Shown: positions 24,205-35,223, numbered from the stretch's first letter. The stretch is DNA of 41,862 nt from Salibacterium qingdaonense (GCF_900114715.1 NZ_FOTY01000024.1:1-41862); one strand, 5' to 3'. The notes: generated from the sequence alone by a model not told the origin. Numbers and translations are program-made.

Positions 24205-24567
24205 ATGACAACAAAATCCAAAAAGTATGCAAACCGGAAAAGACGCCACGCCAGTATCCGGCAGAAAATTAAAGGCACAAGTGAGCGTCCGCGTTTAAAC
24301 GTATTCCGTTCTTCCAAGCACATCTATGCACAGCTTATTGATGATGAAAAAGGGGTTACCCTCACATCTGCTTCGACGATGGAAAATGGTATGGATGTCG
24401 AGAACGGCGGCAACAAAGAAGCAGCAAGCAAAATTGGTGAAGTTGTAGCTAAACGCGCATCTGAAAAAGGTTACGAGACCGTTGTATTTGACCGTGGCGG
24501 TTTTGTTTATCACGGACGTGTGCAGGCTTTGGCTGATGCAGCACGCGAAAACGGACTACATTTCTAA
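24205..24567 (+). CDS. rplR: Large-subunit ribosomal protein L18
   Basis: L18 binds 5S rRNA together with L5. The 120-residue protein starts [20 protein letters not shown], has [20 protein letters not shown] and ends [27 protein letters not shown] precedes the ATG at 24205. The following rpsE starts 20 bases on. Confidence 0.98.
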   Translation: MTTKSKKYANRKRRHASIRQKIKGTSERPRLNVFRSSKHIYAQLIDDEKGVTLTSASTMENGMDVENGGNKEAASKIGEVVAKRASEKGYETVVFDRGGFVYHGRVQALADAARENGLHF

Positions 24568-24586
24568 AATGATGGGAGGGAAACAC

Positions 24587-25084
24587 ATGCAGATTGATGC
24601 CAGTAAACTTGATGTTGAAGAAAGAGTTGTAGCGATAAATCGTGTAGCTAAAGTTGTGAAAGGCGGCCGCCGCTTTCGTTTCGCAGCTATTGTCGTTGTA
24701 GGTGACCGTAACGGACACGTTGGATTCGGCATGGGTAAAGCCGTTGAAGTACCGGAAGCGATTCGTAAAGCTGTAGATAACGGCAAAAAGAATCTGGTTC
24801 AGGTTCCGATCAGCGGAACAACCATTCCACACCAGATTGTCGGCCATTTCGGCGCCGGGAATGTTCTGTTGAAGCCGGCCTCCGAAGGTACCGGAATCAT
24901 TGCAGGCGGACCGGTCCGCGCTGTACTTGAACTTGCAGGTGTGCAGGATATTCTTTCTAAATCTCTCGGTTCCAACAACCCAATTAACATGATACGCGCT
25001 ACAATTACAGGTCTGACTGAACTTAAATCAGCAGAGCAGGTTGCCAGACTACGTGGTAAAAGCGTTGAAGAATTGTTAGGATAA
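24587..25084 (+). CDS. rpsE: Small-subunit ribosomal protein S5
   Basis: S5 lies at the mRNA entry channel and influences fidelity. ATG at 24587, 7 bases after GGGAGGG, gives 165 residues starting [20 protein letters not shown]; the frame is open upstream to 24482 within rplR but that is not coding. [20 protein letters not shown] is the RNA-binding loop (spectinomycin region, no change seen), and [20 protein letters not shown] the second domain. Confidence 0.97.
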   Translation: MQIDASKLDVEERVVAINRVAKVVKGGRRFRFAAIVVVGDRNGHVGFGMGKAVEVPEAIRKAVDNGKKNLVQVPISGTTIPHQIVGHFGAGNVLLKPASEGTGIIAGGPVRAVLELAGVQDILSKSLGSNNPINMIRATITGLTELKSAEQVARLRGKSVEELLG

Positions 25085-25097
25085 GGAGGGAAAGAAT

Positions 25098-25286
25098 ATG
25101 GCCAATAAAGTGGAAATCACCCTCAGCCGCAGCTTAATCGGAAGACCACAGGAACAGCGTGATACTGTAGAGGCGCTGGGTCTCCGCAAAGTTAATCATT
25201 CCGTTGTGAAAGAAGATAATTCTGCAATCCGCGGTATGATTAATAAAGTATCTCATTTATTGACGGTAAAAGAACGGAACGCGTAA
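25098..25286 (+). CDS. rpmD: Large-subunit ribosomal protein L30
   Basis: L30 is a small 23S- and 5S-proximal protein. The 62-residue product has [20 protein letters not shown] and [20 protein letters not shown], the standard signature. AAGGAGGG stands before the ATG at 25098, only 13 bases after rpsE. It precedes rplO as in all Bacillus spc operons. Confidence 0.97.
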   Translation: MANKVEITLSRSLIGRPQEQRDTVEALGLRKVNHSVVKEDNSAIRGMINKVSHLLTVKERNA

Positions 25287-25317
25287 CGTAAGATTTCTGT
25301 GATAGGGAGGTGTCATC

Positions 25318-25758
25318 ATGAAACTGCATGAGTTGAAGCCGTCTCACGGTCCAAACACAGCCCGCAAGCGTGTGGGACGTGGACAAAGTTCCGGTAAAGG
25401 TAATACGGCCGGACGTGGAGAACACGGTCAGAATTCCCGCAGCGGCGGTGGTGTCCGTCCAGGCTTTGAGGGTGGTCAAAACCCCATTTACAAACGTCTG
25501 CCAAAGCGTGGTTTTACTAATCCAACACGCAAAGAGTTCGCCATTGTAAATGTAGAAAAGCTCAACCGTTTTGATACGGGGACGGAAGTCACGCCGGAAC
25601 TGCTTATTGAAACAGGCGTTGTCAAAAACGCCGGAAGCGGCATTAAGATTCTTGGTAACGGCAGTGTTGATAAAGAACTCACTGTTAAGGCAAACAAGTT
25701 CTCTGCTTCCGCAGCAAAAGCAATTGAAGCGGCAGGCGGAAAAACAGAGGTGATCTAA
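25318..25758 (+). CDS. rplO: Large-subunit ribosomal protein L15
   Basis: L15 is a late assembly organiser of the 50S subunit. The 146-residue product shows the basic glycine-rich extension [20 protein letters not shown], and a globular C-terminal domain ending in [17 protein letters not shown]. Its stop overlaps the secY ATG by one base (TAATG), a sign of coupled translation. GGGAGGTG precedes the ATG. Confidence 0.98.
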   Translation: MKLHELKPSHGPNTARKRVGRGQSSGKGNTAGRGEHGQNSRSGGGVRPGFEGGQNPIYKRLPKRGFTNPTRKEFAIVNVEKLNRFDTGTEVTPELLIETGVVKNAGSGIKILGNGSVDKELTVKANKFSASAAKAIEAAGGKTEVI

Positions 25759-27047
25759 TGTTCCGCGGAATTTCCAATATTTTTCGCGTGAAAGATCTGC
25801 GAAACAAAATTCTCTTCACACTCACCATGTTAGTTATTTTCCGGATCGGGAGTTTCATTCCGGTACCGGGATCTAACAATGATGTGTTGAATTTTGCGGA
25901 CCAAGCGAACGCGTTCGGCTTTCTGAATACGTTCGGGGGCGGCGCGCTGTCTCAATTCTCGATTTTTGCCATGGGTGTTATGCCCTATATCACGGCATCC
26001 ATTGTCGTCCAGCTTTTAAGGATGGACGTTGTGCCGAAATTTACAGAATGGGCGAAACAGGGTGAAGCCGGACGGAAGAAGATGGCCCAGTTCACGCGGT
26101 ATTTCACTGTCATACTTGCTTTTTTGCAGGGTCTTGGAATGTCGATAGGGTTTAACAACATCTTTTCAGGCTTAATTCCTGATCCGAGCATTCCGAAGTA
26201 TATTTTTATTGCTATTGTTATGACGGCTGGAACCACTTTTCTTATGTGGCTTGGTGAACAGATTACAGCCAAAGGTGTCGGTAACGGGATTTCGATTTTA
26301 ATCTTTGCAGGTATTGCTGCCGGTATTCCAAGTGGAATAAACCAGCTGTATGCCACCCAGATACAGGATGCCGACCGGCTTTTCACCGGTATTGTCACGG
26401 TGCTTTTCCTGGCTATCGGGGTCCTTGCCATTATCGTGGGCGTCATTTATGTTCAGCAGGCTCTGCGGAAAGTCCCGATTCAGTACGCAAAGCGTCTGGT
26501 AGGGCGGAGTCAGGCTGGCGGGCAGTCGACCCATCTTCCATTAAAAGTGAACTCGGCCGGCGTTATTCCGGTGATTTTTGCTCTATCCTTATTTATATTC
26601 CCTCCAACTGTAGCCGGGTTTGTCGGAGAGGATAATGCTGCTGCGCAGTGGGTTATCCAGAACTTCGATTACACACAGCCTGTTGGAATGGTTGTTTATG
26701 CGGCTTTGATCATCGGTTTCACGTACTTTTACACATTTGTTCAGGTTAACCCCGAACAGATGGCAGATAATCTGAAAAAGCAGGGAGGATACATCCCAGG
26801 TATCCGACCGGGTAAAACAACAGAAACTTACATCCGCCGGGTTTTATACCGGCTGACATTTGTCGGTGCTTTGTTTCTGGCCGTTGTTGCGATTATCCCT
26901 GTTTTTTTCATTGCGCAGCTTGGTCTGCCGCAGTCGATTCAGATCGGCGGCACCGGACTGCTTATCGTTGTAGGCGTGGCGCTTGATACGATGAAACAAA
27001 TCGAAAGCCAGCTTATACAAAGAAGCTATAAAGGGTTTATTAAATAA
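25758..27047 (+). CDS. secY: Protein translocase subunit SecY
   Basis: SecY is the channel of the general secretion system in the cytoplasmic membrane. The 429-residue protein has ten predicted membrane helices, starting with ILFTLTMLVIFRIGSFIPVP. PYITASIVVQLL lies in the second helix region, and the cytoplasmic loops include the ribosome- and SecA-binding segments around KRLVGRSQAGGQSTHLPLKV and PGIRPGKTTETYIRRVLYRL. It is translationally coupled to rplO. Partners SecE and SecG are outside the window. Confidence 0.98.
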   Translation: MFRGISNIFRVKDLRNKILFTLTMLVIFRIGSFIPVPGSNNDVLNFADQANAFGFLNTFGGGALSQFSIFAMGVMPYITASIVVQLLRMDVVPKFTEWAKQGEAGRKKMAQFTRYFTVILAFLQGLGMSIGFNNIFSGLIPDPSIPKYIFIAIVMTAGTTFLMWLGEQITAKGVGNGISILIFAGIAAGIPSGINQLYATQIQDADRLFTGIVTVLFLAIGVLAIIVGVIYVQQALRKVPIQYAKRLVGRSQAGGQSTHLPLKVNSAGVIPVIFALSLFIFPPTVAGFVGEDNAAAQWVIQNFDYTQPVGMVVYAALIIGFTYFYTFVQVNPEQMADNLKKQGGYIPGIRPGKTTETYIRRVLYRLTFVGALFLAVVAIIPVFFIAQLGLPQSIQIGGTGLLIVVGVALDTMKQIESQLIQRSYKGFIK

Positions 27048-27053
27048 AGATAG

Positions 27054-28519
<1,466 letters not shown>

Positions 28520-28538
28520 TGTTAAAGGTGATGCGAGG

Positions 28539-28844
28539 ATGAATGATGCTGAATCGCCGCCCGGGGTCGGTCGGATCGTCCGTATTGTACAGGGTCGGGA
28601 GACCGGCAACTACGCGGTTGTCATTGGAGTGGTGAGTGAGCGTTTTCTGCTTCTGGCAGATGGGGAAAAACGCAAATTCGACCGGGCTAAGAAGAAAAAT
28701 ATAAGCCATGTGGAGGTTACTCCGCATGTTTCCAATGAAGTCAAACGAAGTATTGAGGAAACCGGGCGTGTTACCAATGCAAAATTAAGGTTTGCTTTAA
28801 GCAGTGCGCAGGAACAGCCGCAATTGCTGAAGGAAGGAGAGTAA
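28539..28844 (+). CDS. KOW-domain RNA-binding protein (L14e/L6e/L27e-like)
   Basis: The 101-residue product begins with a KOW-like segment, VGRIVRIVQGRETGNYAVVI, and continues LLLADGEKRKFDRAKKKNIS, similar to archaeal L14e-type proteins. B. subtilis has a comparable small protein (ybzG) in this place between map and infA. Its role is not known to me; RNA binding is inferred from the fold and lysine-rich loop. ATG at 28539 follows AAAGGTGATG weakly. The C-terminal 30 residues look disordered. It ends 3 bases before infA. Confidence 0.8.
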   Translation: MNDAESPPGVGRIVRIVQGRETGNYAVVIGVVSERFLLLADGEKRKFDRAKKKNISHVEVTPHVSNEVKRSIEETGRVTNAKLRFALSSAQEQPQLLKEGE

Positions 28845-28847
28845 TGC

Positions 28848-29066
28848 ATGGCCAAAGATGACGTTATTGAAATGGAAGGGACCGTAGTTGAGCCGCTTCC
28901 AAACGCAATGTTCCGGGTGGAACTGGAGAATGGGCACAAGATTCTCGCTCACGTTTCCGGTAAAATTCGGATGCACTTTATCCGTATCCTTCCCGGAGAT
29001 AAGGTAACTGTTGAAATTTCGCCGTACGATTTGTCCCGTGGACGGATTACGTACCGCTATAAATAA
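28848..29066 (+). CDS. infA: Translation initiation factor IF-1
   Basis: IF-1 occupies the A site of the 30S subunit during initiation. The 72-residue OB-fold product reads [20 protein letters not shown], then [20 protein letters not shown] and ends [10 protein letters not shown], nearly identical to the Bacillus consensus. GAAGGAGAG precedes the ATG at 28848. A structured 88-base spacer separates it from rpmJ. Confidence 0.98.
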   Translation: MAKDDVIEMEGTVVEPLPNAMFRVELENGHKILAHVSGKIRMHFIRILPGDKVTVEISPYDLSRGRITYRYK

Positions 29067-29268
<202 letters not shown>

Positions 29269-29288
29269 GAAAAGGAGGTGCAGCGTAA

Positions 29289-29657
29289 ATGGCACGTATC
29301 GCAGGTGTTGATATTCCACGTGATAAAAGACTTCCCATTTCACTAACTTACGTATACGGTATCGGAAAGTCCCTTGGTCAGCAGATTGTAGAGGAAGCCG
29401 GTATTGATGCAAGTACCCGTGTCCGCGATCTGACCGAAGAAGAACTGGGCCGTGTCCGTTCCATTGTCGACGACAACTATCTGGTGGAAGGGGATCTCCG
29501 CCGGAATCATTCCCTGAACATCAAGCGTCTTATTGAAATCGGAAGCTACCGAGGTATCCGTCACCGTAGAGGACTTCCGGCAAGAGGACAGAAAACGAAG
29601 AACAATTCCCGTACCCGTAAAGGTCCGCGCCGTACGGTAGCGAACAAACGGAAATAA
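29289..29657 (+). CDS. rpsM: Small-subunit ribosomal protein S13
   Basis: S13 is a 30S head protein that bridges to the 50S and contacts P-site tRNA. The 122-residue product has [20 protein letters not shown], then [20 protein letters not shown] and a basic tail (RTVANKRK). AAAGGAGGTG precedes the ATG at 29289. Confidence 0.98.
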   Translation: MARIAGVDIPRDKRLPISLTYVYGIGKSLGQQIVEEAGIDASTRVRDLTEEELGRVRSIVDDNYLVEGDLRRNHSLNIKRLIEIGSYRGIRHRRGLPARGQKTKNNSRTRKGPRRTVANKRK

Positions 29658-29681
29658 ACAAGTAAAGGAGGTACATGTATT

Positions 29682-30074
29682 ATGGCTAAAACCAGAACAA
29701 ACACCCGTAAACGCCGTCAGCGTAAAAATATAGAGTCCGGGGTCGCCCATATCCGTTCCACGTTTAACAATACGATTGTTACCATCACGGATACACAGGG
29801 AAATGCACTGTCGTGGGCAAGTGCAGGAGCTCTTGGATTCAAAGGGTCCCGTAAATCCACTCCTTTTGCGGCTCAAATGGCTGCAGAGTCAGCTGCAAAA
29901 ACCGGCATGGAACACGGTCTCAAATCCGTTGAAGTTGCGGTGAAAGGTCCGGGAGCCGGCCGTGAAGCGGCAATCCGTTCCCTGCAGGCAACTGGTCTTG
30001 AGGTGAGCATCATCCGCGATGTGACTCCGGTCCCTCATAATGGCTGCCGTCCACCGAAACGTCGTAGAGTGTAA
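29682..30074 (+). CDS. rpsK: Small-subunit ribosomal protein S11
   Basis: S11 lies on the 30S platform near the anti-Shine-Dalgarno. The 130-residue product contains [40 protein letters not shown] and ends [16 protein letters not shown], all diagnostic. AAAGGAGGT precedes the ATG at 29682. A 182-base gap then leads to rpoA. Confidence 0.98.
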   Translation: MAKTRTNTRKRRQRKNIESGVAHIRSTFNNTIVTITDTQGNALSWASAGALGFKGSRKSTPFAAQMAAESAAKTGMEHGLKSVEVAVKGPGAGREAAIRSLQATGLEVSIIRDVTPVPHNGCRPPKRRRV

Positions 30075-30256
30075 CCCGAGAGAGGTATTAGTTTTCCCTG
30101 AAATGTCAATAATGGGTAAGGCTTTGAAAACGGAACTCCTGCTTATTATTGACGAAAAAGGTGTGTCATATTGTCGGGAACTGCCTATTGCAACATCCCG
30201 GGATGCTGAATTACAGCTCTTGGGTGTGGACGTTTTGAAGGAGGGTATATACCAGA
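30075..30256 (+). other. rpsK-rpoA spacer, possible rpoA leader
   Basis: This 182-base gap is large for the operon. TCGGGA and TCCCGG arms (around 30175-30204) could pair, and TTTTCCCTGAAATGTC (30092-30107) recalls a segment of the same gap in other bacilli. No promoter with good spacing is visible. The rpoA binding site GAAGGAGGG lies at its end. A 79-codon open frame spans it but looks like a shadow. Confidence 0.4.
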
Positions 30257-31201
30257 ATGATCGAAATCGAAAAGCCTAATATCGAGACGGTTGAAGTAAG
30301 CGAGGATACCAAATACGGCAAATTTGTCGTAGATCCGCTCGAACGCGGTTATGGTACTACATTGGGAAACTCCTTGCGTCGAATCCTTTTATCCTCCCTT
30401 CCAGGGTCTGCTGTCACTACGGTTCAGATTGACGGCGTTCTTCATGAATTCTCCACCATCGAAGGTGTTGTCGAGGACGTAACTACGATTGTCCTGAACT
30501 TGAAGAAGCTGGCTCTGAAGATATACTCCGATGAAGAGAAAGTATTGGAGATTGACGCGCAGGGCGAAGGTGTCGTCACCGCCAAAGATATCACCCATGA
30601 TAGTGATGTCGATGTCCTTAACACGGACCTGCACATCGCAACGCTGACCAAAGGTGCCAACTTTCATATGCGTATGACCGCACAGCGCGGCCGTGGTTAT
30701 GTGCCGGCGGAAGGTAATAACAGCGATGACCTGCCGATTGGTGTACTTCCGGTTGATTCCATTTATACTCCGGTGGACCGTGTCAATTACCAGGTGGAAA
30801 ACACACGTGTTGGACAAATCACCAATTATGATAAATTGACCTTGGATGTATGGACAGATGGAAGTATCCGTCCGGAAGAAGCTATTTCGCTCGCCGCTAA
30901 AATTATGAATGAACATCTAAATATCTTTATCGGGCTGACGGATCAGGCTCAAAATGCGGAAATTATGGTAGAGAAGGAAGAAGATCAAAAAGAAAAGGTT
31001 CTGGAAATGACGATCGAAGAGCTGGATCTTTCGGTTCGTTCCTATAACTGCCTGAAACGCGCCGGTATTAATACCGTACAGGAGCTGACGCAGAAGTCTG
31101 AAGAGGATATGATGAAGGTTCGTAATCTCGGACGCAAGTCGCTTGAAGAAGTACAGGAGAAACTGGGAGAACTTGGACTCGGTCTTCGCAATGAAGACTA
31201 A
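30257..31201 (+). CDS. rpoA: DNA-directed RNA polymerase alpha subunit
   Basis: The alpha dimer starts RNA polymerase assembly and its C-terminal domain contacts UP elements and regulators. The 314-residue protein has the N-terminal assembly domain ([20 protein letters not shown]), a flexible acidic linker (about 225-245, EKEEDQKEK) and the CTD with [20 protein letters not shown], which carries the DNA-contact Arg. GAAGGAGG precedes the ATG at 30257. It completes core polymerase with rpoB and rpoC of this window. Confidence 0.98.
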   Translation: MIEIEKPNIETVEVSEDTKYGKFVVDPLERGYGTTLGNSLRRILLSSLPGSAVTTVQIDGVLHEFSTIEGVVEDVTTIVLNLKKLALKIYSDEEKVLEIDAQGEGVVTAKDITHDSDVDVLNTDLHIATLTKGANFHMRMTAQRGRGYVPAEGNNSDDLPIGVLPVDSIYTPVDRVNYQVENTRVGQITNYDKLTLDVWTDGSIRPEEAISLAAKIMNEHLNIFIGLTDQAQNAEIMVEKEEDQKEKVLEMTIEELDLSVRSYNCLKRAGINTVQELTQKSEEDMMKVRNLGRKSLEEVQEKLGELGLGLRNED

Positions 31202-31244
31202 TCCAGTGTAACCTTAGTGTCCCGGAAAAAGGAGGGAAATATAC

Positions 31245-31610
31245 ATGTCTGCATATCAAAAATTAGGACGCGACAGTTCCGCACGTAAAGCATTGTTCCG
31301 TGATCTGGTCACAGACCTCATCATCAATGAGCGTATTGAAACGACGGAAGCAAAAGCAAAAGAACTGCGTCCCATTGCTGAGAAAATGGTAACACTCGGA
31401 AAACGTGGTGATCTGCATGCGCGCCGTCAGGCAGCTCAGGTTATCCGTAAAGAATCGGCAGATGAAGAAAACAGCCAGGATGCCATTCAGAAACTATTCG
31501 ATGATGTTGCTCCGCGCTATGAAGAGCGCCAGGGCGGTTATACGAGAGTTCTGAAAGTAGGCCCTCGTCGCGGCGATTCAGCTGAGTTGGCGATTATTGA
31601 ATTTGTATAA
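31245..31610 (+). CDS. rplQ: Large-subunit ribosomal protein L17
   Basis: L17 lies at the bottom of the 50S subunit near the tunnel exit. The product has 121 residues: [20 protein letters not shown], then [20 protein letters not shown] and [29 protein letters not shown] precedes the ATG at 31245. It is the last gene of the alpha operon and is followed by the terminator at 31663. Confidence 0.98.
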   Translation: MSAYQKLGRDSSARKALFRDLVTDLIINERIETTEAKAKELRPIAEKMVTLGKRGDLHARRQAAQVIRKESADEENSQDAIQKLFDDVAPRYEERQGGYTRVLKVGPRRGDSAELAIIEFV

Positions 31611-31662
31611 ACGTACGCGTTTATGCTTTCTTTTCGTGAAAAAGCGTATAAATAGGGTTGCA

Positions 31663-31707
31663 AGGGCAGGACTACCTGATACAGGGAGACGTCTGTGCCC
31701 TTTTTTT
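31663..31707 (+). terminator. Intrinsic terminator of the S10-spc-alpha unit
   Basis: AGGGCA (31663-31668) pairs with TGCCCT (31696-31701), and CAGG-ACTA-CCTG (31668-31679) can form an inner hairpin; seven T follow (31701-31707). A second stem upstream pairs TTTATGCTTT with AAAGCGTATAAA (31620-31653). The loop of the main stem is long, but the T-run is clear. Confidence 0.7.
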
Positions 31708-31732
31708 ATTTCTTTTGAAGACGTCTGTGCCC
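31687..31732 (+). repeat. 14-bp direct repeat at the rplQ terminator
   Basis: AGACGTCTGTGCCC occurs at 31687-31700 and again at 31719-31732, 32 bases apart. The first copy supplies the 3' arm of the terminator; the second lies beyond the T-run. It looks like a local duplication. Confidence 0.8.
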
Positions 31733-31824
31733 GCCTTCAGCTGGAAATTCCGCTTTATTGTTAACCTTTCATCATAAATGTGTTAACATTTTAAGAGCGA
31801 TAATGAGAGCAGCGAGGGGTAAAC

Positions 31825-32634
31825 ATGGCGGCGATTCAATTTAAACAGGTGATGTATCACTATAACGAAACAGATATGCCGGCACTGGTGGATGTTGATG
31901 CCGAGGTGAAAGACGGAGAGTGGACAGCTGTCATCGGTCCAAATGGATCCGGGAAGTCTACGCTGGCCCGTCTGTGTAACGGACTTCTTCTTCCATCAAA
32001 AGGCGAAGTGAACGTTCACGGAGCATCTACGAAAGATGATGCTGTCCTATCCGGCATACGCCGCAGGGTTGGTATGGTTTTTCAGAACCCGGATCATCAA
32101 TTTGTAGCACCAACTGTGCGGGATGACATAGCATTTGGAATGGAAAATGCCGGCGTGGCAAGAGCCGAGATGAAGCGCCGGATCCAGAAAGTGGCGGAAC
32201 AGACAGGAGTCCACCACCTTCTTGATACGGAACCGCACCGCCTGTCCGGCGGTCAAAAACAACGCGCGGCCATTGCAGGGGTGCTGGCTCTTAACCCGGA
32301 TATTATGATTCTGGATGAGGCATCTTCCATGCTCGATCCAGCCGGAAAGAAGGCGGTCATGGAGACGGTCCGGCACCTTCATAAAGAAGAGGGCATGACC
32401 GTGCTGTCCATTACACACAGTCTGCATGAAGCCATGGAGGCGGACAGAGTCTGGTATATGGAAGAAGGGCGACTGCTGCATGATTGTCGTACGTCCGATA
32501 TCATGCAGCATTTGGATCTGCTGGAGGAACTGAATATGCCGCTCCCTTATTCATTCGCTCTTTTGAAGCAGGCACGGCAGGCCGAAAACCTGGATCCGTT
32601 TTGGCTCCAGGCCATCCGGGAGGCGGTGGAATGA
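31825..32634 (+). CDS. ecfA1: ECF transporter ATP-binding subunit A1
   Basis: One of two ATPases of the energy-coupling-factor module that powers uptake of vitamins and trace metals by exchanging substrate-binding S subunits. The 269 residues carry Walker A GPNGSGKST (38-46), the Q-loop VFQNPDHQF typical of EcfA, signature LSGGQKQR, and Walker B IMILDEAS. The C-terminal part is the EcfA-specific dimer region. Position after rplQ matches ybxA of B. subtilis. ATG at 31825 follows GAGGGG. Its stop overlaps ecfA2 by ATGA. Confidence 0.95.
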   Translation: MAAIQFKQVMYHYNETDMPALVDVDAEVKDGEWTAVIGPNGSGKSTLARLCNGLLLPSKGEVNVHGASTKDDAVLSGIRRRVGMVFQNPDHQFVAPTVRDDIAFGMENAGVARAEMKRRIQKVAEQTGVHHLLDTEPHRLSGGQKQRAAIAGVLALNPDIMILDEASSMLDPAGKKAVMETVRHLHKEEGMTVLSITHSLHEAMEADRVWYMEEGRLLHDCRTSDIMQHLDLLEELNMPLPYSFALLKQARQAENLDPFWLQAIREAVE

Positions 32635-33503
32635 ACGTATCGGCAGAGCATCTAAACCATATATATATGCCGAAAACCCCACTTGAAACCCATGCCTTAC
32701 GGGACATTTCCTTTGATGTGCCGGATGGTTCCGTTACAGCTGTCATCGGGCGGACAGGATCCGGTAAATCTACGCTTGTCCAGCACCTGAATGGTCTTTT
32801 AAAACCGACTACAGGTCAGGCGGAGGTTGGTGGACACCGCATCCATCCGAAAATGAAGCGAAAAGAAATAACGGCTCTGCGAAAACAAGTCGGTATGGTA
32901 TTTCAATACCCGGAACATCAACTTTTTGAGGAAACGGTTGAAAAGGATATCATGTTCGGCCCGCTTAATTTGGGATATTCAAGGGAAGAGGTGCAGCAGA
33001 TACTGCCGGATCTTCTAGAAAAAGTAGGGCTGGATGATTCGCTCCTGCCTCGTTCTCCATTTGATCTAAGCGGCGGACAGATGCGCCGGACGGCCATCGC
33101 CGGTGTTCTTGCGATGAAACCGTCTCTCTTGATTTTGGACGAACCGACTGCCGGACTGGATCCCGAGGGACAGCAAAACATGATGCGTCTCTTTGAGAAC
33201 TGGCATCAAAAGAACGGGACGACAATTATCATGATCACGCATCAAATGGAAGAGGCAGCTGTACTGGCGGACAATGTACTCGTAATAGAGAACGGAATGA
33301 TATGCATGGAAGGAAGCCCCGAAGAGATCTATAAGAGAGAGGCAGAGCTCAGAGAACTGGATCTTGATCTTCCGGAACGGACGAAGGTATTGCAGCGAAT
33401 TGAAGCACAAACCGGCATAACGTTCTCTTCGCTTTCTCTTTCCCCGGAAGAAGCGGTCGAAGAAATGAGCAGGCATCAGCCGGGGAGGAAGACGGATGTT
33501 TGA
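32631..33503 (+). CDS. ecfA2: ECF transporter ATP-binding subunit A2
   Basis: Second ATPase of the ECF module; heterodimer partner of EcfA1. ATG at 32631 gives 290 residues beginning NVSAEHLNHIYMPKTPLETH; the frame is open upstream into ecfA1, which is rejected because the ATGA overlap is the common arrangement. Walker A GRTGSGKST, Q-loop FQYPEHQLFEETV, signature LSGGQMRR and Walker B LLILDEPTAGLDP are intact. The last 8 bases overlap ecfT. Confidence 0.96.
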   Translation: MNVSAEHLNHIYMPKTPLETHALRDISFDVPDGSVTAVIGRTGSGKSTLVQHLNGLLKPTTGQAEVGGHRIHPKMKRKEITALRKQVGMVFQYPEHQLFEETVEKDIMFGPLNLGYSREEVQQILPDLLEKVGLDDSLLPRSPFDLSGGQMRRTAIAGVLAMKPSLLILDEPTAGLDPEGQQNMMRLFENWHQKNGTTIIMITHQMEEAAVLADNVLVIENGMICMEGSPEEIYKREAELRELDLDLPERTKVLQRIEAQTGITFSSLSLSPEEAVEEMSRHQPGRKTDV

Positions 33504-34293
33504 GCATGTTGTTGTCGGCCAGTACCTTCCCGGTCATTCTTTTTTACACCGGATGGATGCACGTGCGAAGCTGGTGACCGTATTTCTGTTTGTATGCACG
33601 GTTTTCATGGTGGACTCCTGGTTTGCATATGGAACGCTCGGCAGTACCGCGGCCGCAGCGTTTATCATTTCCGGAGTGTCGCTGCGTTACATGCGCAAGG
33701 GGATGTTTCCGGTCTTTCTCTTAGTGTTGTTTACATTTTTACTGCACGCCCTGTTTACCCGTGAAGGGGAGGCATGGATAAGTGTCTGGGGTTTCACTTT
33801 ATACAGCGGCGGAGTGGAAGAAGGCCTGTTTATCGCTCTGCGGCTGCTTATGCTTGTGTTTATCACGTCGCTTTTGACGCTGACGACCAGTCCGATTGAT
33901 TTAACTGATGCACTGGAGCAGTTGTTCCGCCCGTTTCAGCGTTTTGGCGTACCGGCACGGGACATTGCCATGATGATGTCTATTGCCATACGATTTATTC
34001 CGACCCTCCTGCAGGAAACGGAGAAGATCGTGAAGGCCCAGATGTCCAGAGGAGCGTCATTTCACCATGGATCGTTAAAAAAGCGCGCACAGGCTTTTAC
34101 AGCGCTTCTCGTGCCGCTCTTTATGCGGGCCTTTAAGCGTGCAGAAGATCTGGCGCTTGCAATGGAGGCAAGAGGCTATAACAGTGGAGCAGGCCGTACG
34201 AAGCTCAGGCAGCTGGTATGGGGCTGGCGTGACACGACGGCCTGTTTGTTTACAGCAGCGCTGGGTGTCTTCTTGATTGTGTTCGGAAAATAA
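33496..34293 (+). CDS. ecfT: ECF transporter transmembrane subunit T
   Basis: The membrane coupling protein of the ECF module, linking the ATPase pair to interchangeable S subunits, none of which lie in this window. The 265 residues include several membrane helices (for example VTVFLFVCTVFMVDSWFAYG) and the two coupling-helix Ala-Arg-Gly signatures, here SRGASF and ARGYNS, which engage the ATPase grooves. ATG at 33496 lies inside the ecfA2 end, with GGGGAGG upstream. truA follows after 12 bases. Confidence 0.95.
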   Translation: MFEHVVVGQYLPGHSFLHRMDARAKLVTVFLFVCTVFMVDSWFAYGTLGSTAAAAFIISGVSLRYMRKGMFPVFLLVLFTFLLHALFTREGEAWISVWGFTLYSGGVEEGLFIALRLLMLVFITSLLTLTTSPIDLTDALEQLFRPFQRFGVPARDIAMMMSIAIRFIPTLLQETEKIVKAQMSRGASFHHGSLKKRAQAFTALLVPLFMRAFKRAEDLALAMEARGYNSGAGRTKLRQLVWGWRDTTACLFTAALGVFLIVFGK

Positions 34294-34305
34294 GGAGAGA
34301 TACTC

Positions 34306-35046
34306 ATGCAGAGAGTAAAAGCAGTTGTCCGTTATGACGGAACACACTTTTCAGGATGGCAGGTGCAGCCCGGTAAGCGGACGGTGCAGCTGGAGATGGA
34401 ACGGGTGCTCACAAAGATTCATAAAGGAGAGCATGTGCCGGTGGTGTCTTCCGGGAGAACGGATTCTTCGGTCCATGCGCTCGGCCAGGTGATCCATTTT
34501 GATACGACACTTGCCGTTCCGGAAGAAAAATGGCCGAAAGCTCTGAACCAGCTGCTCGCAGCGGACGTCCAGGTGACGGAGGCAGCCTTTGTGGATTCTT
34601 CTTTTCACGCCCGTTTTGATGCACTTGAAAAAACGTACCGGTACCGGGTTCACCTCACGAAAGAAAGAGATATTTTCAGACGTCATTATGTTTATTTTTA
34701 TCCTTATCCAATCAGTGTGGAGGATATTAAACGGGCCGCCCCGCACCTTACCGGCACCCACGACTTTTCTTCCTTCTGTTCCTCCCGTACCGATGTGACA
34801 GATATGGTCCGCACGGTGCATGAGGTGGGTGTGGAAGAACGCGGAGATGAACTTCTTTTTACCTTCCGTGGAAGCGGCTTTTTGTATAACATGGTACGAA
34901 TTATGACAGGTACGCTGCTTGAAGTCGGAAAAGGGCTGCGCCGGCCGGAGGATATGCCGGCTGTGATAGAAGCGAAGCAGCGGGAATCCGCCGGAAACAC
35001 GGCGCCGGGCCATGCCTTATACCTGTTGGAAGTCCGTTATGAGTGA
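34306..35046 (+). CDS. truA: tRNA pseudouridine synthase A
   Basis: TruA converts uridines 38-40 of the anticodon arm to pseudouridine. The 246-residue product has the catalytic aspartate Asp53 in SGRTDSSVHA, the N-terminal VRYDGTHFSGWQVQP, and RVHLTKERDIFRRHYVYFYP and GSGFLYNMVRIMTGTLLEVG in the C-terminal half. The motif reads SSVHA where AGVHA or SGVHA is usual, a mild variation. AAGGAGAG precedes the ATG at 34306. It closes the ecfA1-ecfA2-ecfT-truA unit. Confidence 0.96.
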   Translation: MQRVKAVVRYDGTHFSGWQVQPGKRTVQLEMERVLTKIHKGEHVPVVSSGRTDSSVHALGQVIHFDTTLAVPEEKWPKALNQLLAADVQVTEAAFVDSSFHARFDALEKTYRYRVHLTKERDIFRRHYVYFYPYPISVEDIKRAAPHLTGTHDFSSFCSSRTDVTDMVRTVHEVGVEERGDELLFTFRGSGFLYNMVRIMTGTLLEVGKGLRRPEDMPAVIEAKQRESAGNTAPGHALYLLEVRYE

Positions 35047-35083
35047 AATAATATACAAACAACGAATCCGTGCGTTGCAGGCA

Positions 35084-35112
35084 TTGACATAAGCATGTCG
35101 ATATTATATGAT
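35084..35112 (+). promoter_or_regulatory. Sigma-A promoter of rplM-rpsI
   Basis: TTGACA (35084-35089), 17 bases, TATGAT (35107-35112): eleven of twelve consensus positions. Transcription should start near 35119, at the front of the L13 leader. Confidence 0.85.
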
Positions 35113-35118
35113 ATAGTT

Positions 35119-35160
35119 TGGCATTTCAAATCCCACTAGCCCCGGGATCGGAAATGAAAA
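35119..35160 (+). promoter_or_regulatory. L13 leader RNA
   Basis: CATTTC (35122-35127) pairs with GAAATG (35151-35156), and ATCCC (35130-35134) with GGGAT (35144-35148), enclosing ACTAGCCCC. The order and the CTAGC loop fit the L13 leader family found upstream of rplM in Bacillus, thought to be bound by L13 for autoregulation. About 63 bases separate it from the rplM start. Confidence 0.85.
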
Positions 35161-35223
35161 CGATGAAGATGAGTGCAACCAAATAAACGAAACGTACATG
35201 ATACAGGATCAGGAGGGAAAACA

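Noticed and set aside
30040-30279. 79-codon frame across the rpsK-rpoA gap
   Set aside because: It starts within rpsK, overlaps rpoA and lacks a Shine-Dalgarno at any internal ATG, though its second half looks mildly protein-like.
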